Source of the DNA: Flavobacteriales bacterium | GTDB taxonomy: Bacteria; Bacteroidota; Bacteroidia; Flavobacteriales; Crocinitomicaceae | Direction: 5' to 3' | DNA: 13,121 nucleotides | Assembly (NCBI GenBank): GCA_947375085.1 | Contig: CANCEQ010000077.1 | Location: forward strand, 1 to 13,121 | Shown: piece after piece, positions 5,976 through 13,121 of the stretch | Numbering within the stretch: position 1 is the first letter of the stretch | How the letters are laid out: each line of letters starts with the position of its first letter | Translations under genes and position numbers: made by a program | Notes under the pieces: model-generated | Seen by the model: only the letters and a program-made list of their open reading frames with translations | Databases searched by the model: none | What the model was told of the DNA's origin: nothing

Positions 5976-8900
5976 ATGAAAAATCTGTTACTTTTTTTTA
6001 TTCTTACATTTAATTCAATCATTCTATTTTCTCAAAAACATGGAAATGAGTGGATTGATTATAGTCAAAAGTATTATTCATTTGGTATTTACAGAACAGG
6101 TATTTACAAATTAGATTATAACGCTTTATCAAATTCAGGAATAGCTGTTACTAGCTTTTCATCAAATAATATTCAAATTTTCGGAAGAGAACGTGAAGTG
6201 CCATTGTATGTATATGATGGAGGTGATTCACAAATTGATCCAGGAGATTATATATTGTTTTATGCAGAAAAAAATGATTCATGGCTAGATTCAACTCTAT
6301 ATGAAGATTCAACATGGATTGGTAATCCAAGTTATAGTTTGTTTAACGATACAATAAATTATTTCTTTACATGGAATTCTTCTAATTCAAATTTAAGATT
6401 TGCAGAAGAAACGACAACAGATTTTTCGAATTATACCCCATCTAATTTTATACTTCAAAAAGTAGAGACTTCTTATTCTAATTATTACAATGAAGGTGCA
6501 GGAAGAAACTCTTTAGCATCGAGTTCCTTTTACAAACCAGGAGAAGGTTATGGATATCTTCCTCAAAATGGTGTGAATGGTACAGGTGAATTTACTTTAT
6601 CACTTTCTGCAAACACCCCCTCACCATATACTGGATCTGATGCACCCAATTGTATCTTTAAAGGTATTTCAACAACGAATTCAGAAGCGGATTATACTGG
6701 TGCTGGAAATCATCATTTGCGCTGGAAAATAGGAGCAAGTTCTCAACTTTTATTTGATCAGATTTATACTGATTATGAATACGCGAATGTAAATTCATTA
6801 TTCTCTTCTAGTTTATTAACGAATGGAAGTACGCCAATTAAATGGTCTATTATTGATGATCAAGGAGCATTAACTGATTTTCAATCCTTGAATTATTGGT
6901 CGATAACGTATCCTAAAATGCCAACTTTAAATGGTAATAGTAGTGGCACTTTTTATGTTAAAAATAATTCAATTCAATCAAAGATAAGATTAGACCTTGT
7001 GAATGTTGCTGTATCTAATCCTATCGTATTAGTGTTTGATAAATACAGTGCGAAAAAAGTATTGTTGACCGCCTTTAATTCTGGTTATACTTCTTTATTT
7101 TCAAATAGTATAAGTGGTTTAGATCAAAAGGTAATTATACAGGATTTATCTGCATCTCTATCTATTACAAGTTTGAAACCTGTAAATGGAAATGGTTTGT
7201 TTACTAATTATAGTTTGGTAAATAGCGAAGCCGCATTATTAATGATTTATCCAGACATTTTAAAAACACAATCATTAGAATATCAGTTATATAGAAAATC
7301 GGTTTCAGGTGGAGGGTATAACGCTATTTTGGCAGATGTCGAAGAGTTGTATCTTCAGTTTGGTGGTGGAATTAGAAAGCATATAAATGGGATCAGAAGG
7401 TTTTCATTTTTCATGTATAATAAATCTATATCAAAACCAATTGGCTTATTTTTGATTGGTAAAGGAGTGGTAAATGCTGATGATGTAACTATTTATGGCA
7501 CAAATGGTTCACGAAATAATACGACCAGTTACGCAGCTAATTTGATACCTACTTTTGGTCAACCAGCTAGTGATGTATCAATTACTGCAGATTTTAAGCA
7601 TAGTAAATTTTCACCTTTGATTCCTACTGGTAGGGTTACAGTAAGTTCTAATCAAGAACTACAAAATTATTTAGATAAAATAAAAGAATATGATGCGAAT
7701 CAAAATCAGACTTCAATTTATTCGAGTTCTGAAAAAGATTGGCAAAAGCAAATAGTTCATTTTGGAGGAGGAATAACAGATTATCAACAATCAACAATTC
7801 AAGGTTTCATGAATTCAATGGAAGGAACGATTGAAAATGCAAATTTTGGAGGGAATGTTTATAAACTTTATAAAAATTCTTCAGCACCATTTGATCCCCA
7901 AGTATTAGGGAATGCTACAGAGAGAATAAAAAGAGGTGTGTCAATTATCAATTTCTTTGGTCATACATCTCCAATTGGTTTTGAAATTAATATAGATGAT
8001 CCTAATAATTGGAATAACAAAGGGAAATATCCAATAATGATTTCAAACTCTTGTTATGCAGGAAATATGTTTTCTCTTTCATCTTTATCAATAGCAACAA
8101 ATAGTTATATAAATGTAAAAAATGGAGGAGCTATAGCATTTATAGGCTCTGTTGCTGAAGGAATAGATCAGCCTTTAGGTCAATTTACAAATGAATTGTA
8201 TAAGCAATTTAGTGTTTTAAATTACGGTAAAACGTTAAGTGAGCAAATTAAAGCAACGGTTGAAAATTTTCAAAACACAAATAATAATGGATTATTGATA
8301 GAAGCAGCGTCAACTCAAATGAATTTAAATGGAGACCCGTTGATAAAATTGAATTGGCATACAAAACCAGAAATTGAATTAACATCGGATAATGTTTGGT
8401 TTACACCTAAAAACTTCGATTTATCAGTTGATTCTATTGAAGTACATTTTATCTTAAAGAATTTAGGTAGATCAATTGTAGATACTTTTGATGTAGAAAT
8501 TAGAAGAGATTTTCCAATGGCGAATGTTGATTCAGTTTATACAATTCAAATACCAAATTTAGATTATATAGATACAGTTCATTTTAAATTTCCACTTCAA
8601 AATAATATAGGAGTTGGACTTAATAACATTACTCTTTCGGTAGATATTCCATCTGAAATTCCTGAACAATATGATGAAATCAATAATAATAAAGTTGTAT
8701 CGTCATTATTTGTTAATATCGATGGGATTCTTCCATTACTACCTATAGATTATGCAATTGTGCCTTCAGATAGTATAACTCTTATTGCATCTACGATTAA
8801 CCCAATAGCAAGTATTAAGAATTATCGATTTGAAATAGATACCACGGATACTTTTAATAGTTCATTTCATAAGTATGCATTAATTTCAGGTTTAGGTGGG

Positions 8901-11132
8901 GTAAAGGAAGTTTTTCCAAGTGATTGGAAACTTGTTTCTTCGAATCAAAAATCAAAATTAATAGGTGAAGACAGTGTTGTTTATTTTTGGAGAGTTTCTT
9001 TGGATTCTACTACTTTTGATTGGAGAGAGCGTTCATTTCAATATATTAAAGGTGTTTCAGGTTGGGGGCAAGATAATTTCTTTCAATTTAAGAATAATGG
9101 TTTTACTAATTTATTATATGATCGAAATACTAGAACCAAAAAGTTCGCATTTGATTTTCCTGATTCGGTTTCACTTTTTTTATTACCAGGAGTTGGTAAA
9201 CAAACTGAAATAAGGATCAATGGACAAAGGCAAGATTATAATACTTGTAATGGAGCTACTCCAGCTTTGAATGTGGTTGTTTTTGATGTATTAACAAATC
9301 AACCTTGGGGGACAAGATATGTTCCTACTGGTTCATTTTTAAATAATAATTTCGGTAATTCAAATGACAATGGGACCTGTAGACAGAGACCAAGTTATTT
9401 TTTCACCTTTCCCCAAACTTCCTCAACCTATTTAAATGCATTTCAAGACATGGTGTTAAATAAAATACCAGATAGCTCGTATGTATTCATATACACAACT
9501 AATAAAGCTAATTTTAATGCATGGGATACGTATGCACCTAATTTATATGCAATGTTTAATGCTTTAGGTTCAGATAGTATTAAAACAGGACGTAATAATT
9601 ACTCATTTGCAATGTTTTATAAAAAGGGTGATGTAAATAGTTTGGTAGAAAAATTTGCTCAAACAGCTTCAGAAAACTTATTTTTATCTGAAAAATTAAA
9701 AAAGAGATTAGCAATAGGGAGTGAAGTTGCTCCTTTAATTGGACCATCTTCTTTATGGAGTAAAATTCATTGGAAACAGGATTCAAAAGATTTAGTTAAT
9801 CTTGATAGTACAATGTTGCATATTAAAGTATATGATATCCATAAATCATTTCAATATCAAATAGATACGATTTTTTCACACAGAGATTCTATTGTAAATT
9901 TAAACTCTTTGGTTAACGCTTCCAATTATCCTTACATTGGATTAAGTGCGGATTATTCTGATAAAACGAATCTAACTCCAGCGCAGATAGATCGTTGGAA
10001 TGTTGTTTTTGATCTATTACCTGAAGCAGCTATAGATGGCTCAAAAAATTACACTTGGATTCCTAATAAGGATACCTTGAGTGAAGGTGAAGATATTCGA
10101 TTTGCTGTTGATATTAAAAATATATACACCTTACCAATGGATTCACTGTTGGTTAATTATTGGATAGAAGATCAATCACATAAAAAACATATAATTCCTT
10201 TAACTAGAAGAAAACCATTATTGGTAAATGATGTTATTCGTGATACAATAAAATTTTCTACAATAGGTTTAACAGGTATGAATTCTTTATGGATGGAAGT
10301 CAATCCATATGTTAATGGAAGCTTATTTATTACTGATCAGCCAGAGCAAGAACACATTAATAATATATTACAAGTTCCATTTTTTGTTAACGGGGATAAT
10401 ATTAATCCACTGTTAGATGTAACTTTTGATGGTCGACATATTTTGAATGGAGACATTGTTTCCCCTAAAAGTGAAATCTTGATCACTTTAAAAGATGAGA
10501 ATCAGTTTTTATTAATGGATAATATTTCGGATACAACTAGATTTGGAATTTATCTTACAAATCCTAAAGGAGTTCAAACAAGAATACCTTTTGTTAATGG
10601 AAAAGGGGAAACTATTTTACAGTGGATTCCTGCAGATCAGACTTCAAAAAAGTTTAAAATAATATATCCTGCATTGTTTGAAGAAAATGGTAAATACACA
10701 CTGATGGTGCAAGGAACAGATAGATCAGGTAATTTATCGGGTGATTTACAATATAAAATTAGTTTTGAAATTGTCAAAGAATCAGCCATTACTTATTTAA
10801 TGAATTATCCAAATCCATTTAGTACAAGTACCAGATTTGTTTTTACTTTGACTGGAAGTTCTACACCCGAAAATGTAATTATTCAAATAATGACTGTTAC
10901 CGGAAAAGTAGTGAGAGAAATTACCGAAACGGAATTAGGTAGAATTTATATAGGTAGAAATGTAACTGAATTTGAGTGGAATGGAACTGATGAATTTGGT
11001 GATCAATTAGCGAATGGAGTTTATCTTTATAGAGTGAAAGCTCAAATTAACGGAGAAGATGTGAAACATAAAGGATCTGGAGCAGATTCATTCTTTACAA
11101 AAGATTTTGGAAAAATGTATATTATAAGATAG
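5976..11132 (+). CDS. Long-form T9SS sortase-like protein, gingipain C25 family (PorU2-like)
   Basis: This 1718-residue protein has a signal peptide (1-19/20, ending ILFSQ). A beta-rich N-terminal part follows to about 430, then a peptidase C25 domain at about 430-795. Its blocks are GLFLIGKG (490-497), SDVSITADF, LIPTGRVTVSSNQEL, catalytic His663 in FFGHTS, catalytic Cys693 in SNSCYAGNMF, and GDPLIKL. A CARDB-like domain (about 799-913) comes next, then a segment resembling the ILEI/FAM3 fold (about 1095-1220) and another Ig-like region. The end (1607-1718), starting YLMNYPNPFSTSTRF and ending GKMYIIR, resembles T9SS type A sorting domains. PorU removes such C-terminal signals from cargo and attaches cargo to lipopolysaccharide at the cell surface. 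Ordinary PorU is about 1100-1300 residues, so this is the long form. It follows its PorV partner after one base. Acting as a surface C25 protease rather than a sortase is the main alternative. Confidence 0.85.
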   Translation: MKNLLLFFILTFNSIILFSQKHGNEWIDYSQKYYSFGIYRTGIYKLDYNALSNSGIAVTSFSSNNIQIFGREREVPLYVYDGGDSQIDPGDYILFYAEKNDSWLDSTLYEDSTWIGNPSYSLFNDTINYFFTWNSSNSNLRFAEETTTDFSNYTPSNFILQKVETSYSNYYNEGAGRNSLASSSFYKPGEGYGYLPQNGVNGTGEFTLSLSANTPSPYTGSDAPNCIFKGISTTNSEADYTGAGNHHLRWKIGASSQLLFDQIYTDYEYANVNSLFSSSLLTNGSTPIKWSIIDDQGALTDFQSLNYWSITYPKMPTLNGNSSGTFYVKNNSIQSKIRLDLVNVAVSNPIVLVFDKYSAKKVLLTAFNSGYTSLFSNSISGLDQKVIIQDLSASLSITSLKPVNGNGLFTNYSLVNSEAALLMIYPDILKTQSLEYQLYRKSVSGGGYNAILADVEELYLQFGGGIRKHINGIRRFSFFMYNKSISKPIGLFLIGKGVVNADDVTIYGTNGSRNNTTSYAANLIPTFGQPASDVSITADFKHSKFSPLIPTGRVTVSSNQELQNYLDKIKEYDANQNQTSIYSSSEKDWQKQIVHFGGGITDYQQSTIQGFMNSMEGTIENANFGGNVYKLYKNSSAPFDPQVLGNATERIKRGVSIINFFGHTSPIGFEINIDDPNNWNNKGKYPIMISNSCYAGNMFSLSSLSIATNSYINVKNGGAIAFIGSVAEGIDQPLGQFTNELYKQFSVLNYGKTLSEQIKATVENFQNTNNNGLLIEAASTQMNLNGDPLIKLNWHTKPEIELTSDNVWFTPKNFDLSVDSIEVHFILKNLGRSIVDTFDVEIRRDFPMANVDSVYTIQIPNLDYIDTVHFKFPLQNNIGVGLNNITLSVDIPSEIPEQYDEINNNKVVSSLFVNIDGILPLLPIDYAIVPSDSITLIASTINPIASIKNYRFEIDTTDTFNSSFHKYALISGLGGVKEVFPSDWKLVSSNQKSKLIGEDSVVYFWRVSLDSTTFDWRERSFQYIKGVSGWGQDNFFQFKNNGFTNLLYDRNTRTKKFAFDFPDSVSLFLLPGVGKQTEIRINGQRQDYNTCNGATPALNVVVFDVLTNQPWGTRYVPTGSFLNNNFGNSNDNGTCRQRPSYFFTFPQTSSTYLNAFQDMVLNKIPDSSYVFIYTTNKANFNAWDTYAPNLYAMFNALGSDSIKTGRNNYSFAMFYKKGDVNSLVEKFAQTASENLFLSEKLKKRLAIGSEVAPLIGPSSLWSKIHWKQDSKDLVNLDSTMLHIKVYDIHKSFQYQIDTIFSHRDSIVNLNSLVNASNYPYIGLSADYSDKTNLTPAQIDRWNVVFDLLPEAAIDGSKNYTWIPNKDTLSEGEDIRFAVDIKNIYTLPMDSLLVNYWIEDQSHKKHIIPLTRRKPLLVNDVIRDTIKFSTIGLTGMNSLWMEVNPYVNGSLFITDQPEQEHINNILQVPFFVNGDNINPLLDVTFDGRHILNGDIVSPKSEILITLKDENQFLLMDNISDTTRFGIYLTNPKGVQTRIPFVNGKGETILQWIPADQTSKKFKIIYPALFEENGKYTLMVQGTDRSGNLSGDLQYKISFEIVKESAITYLMNYPNPFSTSTRFVFTLTGSSTPENVIIQIMTVTGKVVREITETELGRIYIGRNVTEFEWNGTDEFGDQLANGVYLYRVKAQINGEDVKHKGSGADSFFTKDFGKMYIIR

Positions 11133-12042
11133 GATAATGGTTTTTTATATAGCCACCTAACTCTCTATTGAAATTTGTTTTTTCCTTTCCTTTTAATTTT
11201 ACATTCGTTCTAAAATTTGATTTAGATAAATTCTTTTTTTTCGATTTAAAATAGGGTCTTTTTAATTTTATTGCGAGTTTCTCTATTTTCCTTACTATTT
11301 TTTGTCTATTCGGCTGATCACTTGGTTTTCTTATAAACATTGGGGACTCATAAAAAATAAGTTTGGAGTGTGACTTAATTGCTAATTCATTTATTTTTAT
11401 AAGGTAGCTTTCTTGATTATAATCCCATTTAAATTTGTATCCCATCGAATATGTTGGTTTAAACAAATCAGTGCCATTTGCTTCTAAATAACCATTTTCT
11501 GAAAGTATTTTTTTTCGATTTGAAAAATAATGTATAGCACCTTGCAAGGCGTTAAAATGGATGTGATTATTATAAAATCCATATTTTAGAAAAGGAACAT
11601 TTTTCCATTTTAAATAATTGGGGTCAGCATATTTTAATGTGTTGGATATTATGGTGTCTTCTAAATAATTCGCAAATCTAAAAGTGTTAAATTTATTTAA
11701 AGACTTATCAAATATTTCTGGACTAAGGTAAAGAACAATTATTTTAGGGGCTTTATTGTATTTTAAATAGATGTGAAAGGATAAGTAATTTTCAGTAATG
11801 TTGGAATGGTCTTGTGCTAAATTATATGTTTTTAAATTTGTTGTTTTTTCAATATCAATTGGATTTAATGTAGTTTCAGGAATGCAATTTCCAAGTATTA
11901 GAATATCAGCATCGACTTGTTTTTTTTTAACGTAAGAATGCTTAATATAAAGATTGTTTGATAGAAAAAAGTCGTACATTTTTTCCAAACTCCATAATGT
12001 AGCAGTAATCAAAATGATAGCAATAAAGATTTTTTTCCTCAT
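11122..12042 (-). CDS. SGNH-hydrolase-like membrane-anchored protein, catalytic residues not recognisable
   Basis: The 306-residue protein has an N-terminal hydrophobic anchor (about 4-19) after MRKK, so its body should be periplasmic. ADILILGNCIPETTLNP (residues 45-61) sits where SGNH-like acyltransferase partners have LGSS/LGNS plus NP, and NLAQDHSN (74-81) resembles the next block. IIVLYLSPEIF and LIFYESPMF are the following beta strands. The expected nucleophile Ser is Cys53. The C-terminal Asp-x-x-His motif would fall near FRTNVKLKG (277-285), where neither residue is present; the tail is unusually lysine-rich. The gene begins with an ATG sharing one base with the MBOAT stop (TGATG). A TTG one codon earlier is also in frame but is the poorer choice. 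Its last 11 bases overlap the end of the opposite gene. It probably assists the MBOAT acyltransferase, perhaps as an inactive fold. Confidence 0.6.
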   Translation of the reverse strand: MRKKIFIAIILITATLWSLEKMYDFFLSNNLYIKHSYVKKKQVDADILILGNCIPETTLNPIDIEKTTNLKTYNLAQDHSNITENYLSFHIYLKYNKAPKIIVLYLSPEIFDKSLNKFNTFRFANYLEDTIISNTLKYADPNYLKWKNVPFLKYGFYNNHIHFNALQGAIHYFSNRKKILSENGYLEANGTDLFKPTYSMGYKFKWDYNQESYLIKINELAIKSHSKLIFYESPMFIRKPSDQPNRQKIVRKIEKLAIKLKRPYFKSKKKNLSKSNFRTNVKLKGKEKTNFNRELGGYIKNHYPIL

Positions 12043-13121
12043 CAAAATTGATTGTAAATAAAGTTTTTAGTGATGTCAAAATTACCAAAAAAAGCAATGA
12101 GTAAAAGAATAGTACTTATTCCAATAATGGTTATATTTTTTTTGTAAAATGTATGTTGTATTTTTTTTTCAAAAAGTAAATAAAACACTAAAAAAGTTAA
12201 GGTGATAGATAGGTTGAAAATATTTTCTTGGTTACCTTTAATTGCTATGAATTGAACAAAATCGATTAAGTAGTTTTTTGGAAAAAAATCAAAACTAAAT
12301 ATACTTTTAAATTTAATAAGTGCTTGATCTATAGTGCTTGATCTGAAAAAGATAAAACTAATACTGACTAGATTAAAAGTTAAAAATAAAGAAGTCAAGT
12401 TATATACTTTTGAATTAATTAAATTTAAAGGTTTTTTAATAAATGTTTCTATTAGCAAATAAAGAATATGCGAAACCGCGTAAACAATGAACGTTAATCC
12501 TATTCCGTGCCAAATTCCAGAGATTAAAAAAGTAATAATTAATGAAAAAGCAACACCCCTTTTTTTAAATTTTCTGAATCGATAGGAAAGCGGGTAAAAG
12601 ATATAGTTTGTTAGCCAATTTGATAATGAAATGTGCCATTTTCTCCAAAAATCAGAAATTGATAGCGACCTTAAGGGGAAATTGAAATTTTCAGGTAATC
12701 GAATACCAAATAGTTTTGCACTTCCAATGGCAATGTCAGAATAACCTGAAAAATCAAAGTATAATTGAAGTGTAAAAAGGTATGCTAATATAAGATTAGT
12801 AAGTCCATAATGAGAATTCACTTCTTCAAAATTGTGTGTTATAATCGGTGCAATACGATCTGCAATCACCATTTTTTTTAAAAAGCCAAGTGCAATTCGA
12901 TTGATGCCATTTTGAATTAAAAAGCTGTTTTTTAATTTTGATTTTTCAAATTGAAAATCTTGAATTGCTGTAATAGGGCCAGCAGTAAATTTTGGGAAAA
13001 AAGAATTAAAGAACAAGTATTTTTTTAATGAAACAATTTCAATTCGATTGTAATATATATCAATTAGGTATGAAATATTTTGTAAACTAAAAAAAGAAAC
13101 ACCAACAAAAAGAATTAATTT
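12042..13121 (-). CDS. MBOAT-family membrane O-acyltransferase, AlgI-like (5' end outside window)
   Basis: The reading frame stays open to the right edge, giving 359 visible residues and no start codon in the window. An in-frame TTG at 13016 is internal. The first visible residues (FVGVSFFSLQNISYLIDIYY) match the AlgI pattern PVGISFYTFQ..SYVIDVYR, and FFPKFTAGPI follows. Then come LYFDFSGYSDIAIGSAKLFG, NFPLRSLSISDFWRKWHISL and SGIWHG. The His of SGIWHG (codon 12509-12507) is the conserved MBOAT catalytic histidine; the WRKWHISL block is the other signature. AlgI-type proteins move acyl groups across the inner membrane for O-acylation of alginate, peptidoglycan, teichoic acid or other exported glycans. 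The following SGNH-like gene overlaps its stop by one base, the usual pairing. About 100-130 N-terminal residues are likely missing compared with full-length family members. The substrate cannot be told from sequence. Confidence 0.92.
   Translation of the reverse strand, partial: KLILFVGVSFFSLQNISYLIDIYYNRIEIVSLKKYLFFNSFFPKFTAGPITAIQDFQFEKSKLKNSFLIQNGINRIALGFLKKMVIADRIAPIITHNFEEVNSHYGLTNLILAYLFTLQLYFDFSGYSDIAIGSAKLFGIRLPENFNFPLRSLSISDFWRKWHISLSNWLTNYIFYPLSYRFRKFKKRGVAFSLIITFLISGIWHGIGLTFIVYAVSHILYLLIETFIKKPLNLINSKVYNLTSLFLTFNLVSISFIFFRSSTIDQALIKFKSIFSFDFFPKNYLIDFVQFIAIKGNQENIFNLSITLTFLVFYLLFEKKIQHTFYKKNITIIGISTILLLIAFFGNFDITKNFIYNQF

Noticed and set aside
8965..9213. Open frame on the plus strand in another phase of the sortase gene
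   Set aside because: It lies wholly inside the 1718-codon gene, whose own translation is continuous and domain-consistent; the composition looks like a shifted reading of AT-rich DNA.
9580..9786. Open frame on the minus strand inside the sortase gene
   Set aside because: Antisense shadow with no recognisable motif or promoter.
11122..11340. Frameshift destroying the C-terminal Asp/His motif of the SGNH-like gene
   Set aside because: The downstream frame still aligns in pattern (LKGKEK..FNREL) with the usual SGNH tail, so only the catalytic residues differ; no frame change is needed.

Overview
The window is AT-rich DNA from a member of the Bacteroidota, probably class Flavobacteriia. Four things point there: the rplM-rpsI-rpsB order, promoter boxes of the Bacteroidota type (TTG, about 20 bases, TAnnTTTG), almost no Shine-Dalgarno sequences, and a PorV/PorU-type type IX secretion (T9SS) gene pair. 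Genus cannot be read from the sequence; a Crocinitomicaceae/Fluviicola-like bacterium would fit but is a guess.

Layout. Bases 1-1155 (minus strand) hold a ribosomal protein operon read rplM, rpsI, rpsB, with rpsB cut by the left edge. It has a clear promoter at 1232-1201, a GTG start for rplM, a small hairpin near the mRNA 5' end, and a structured rpsI-rpsB intergenic leader with two competing stems. Bases 1297-2514 (minus) hold a small RRM RNA-binding protein followed 9 bases later by a crotonase-family enzyme. A perfect 9-base inverted repeat lies upstream of the RRM gene. Bases 2602-4799 (minus) form a complete transcription unit: promoter, pssA (phosphatidylserine synthase), an overlapping purS, a membrane-anchored coiled-coil protein of unknown function, and a strong intrinsic terminator.

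Bases 4880-11132 (plus) hold two genes one base apart: an outer-membrane beta-barrel of the PorV family and a 1718-residue gingipain-like (peptidase C25) protein with an intact His/Cys dyad and a C-terminal sorting-like domain. They look like the second, long-form T9SS sortase pair (PorV2/PorU2), which would process and attach secreted cargo at the cell surface. Bases 11122-13121 (minus) converge on this unit with an 11-base overlap of the 3' ends. They hold an AlgI-like MBOAT O-acyltransferase, truncated by the right edge, and an SGNH-like partner whose usual catalytic residues are not recognisable. Together they suggest O-acylation of an exported glycan.

No mobile elements, CRISPR arrays, tRNA or rRNA genes were seen. 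The most interesting parts are the PorV2/PorU2 pair with its inserted ILEI-like domain, the putative rpsB leader switch, and the degenerate SGNH partner of the MBOAT gene.
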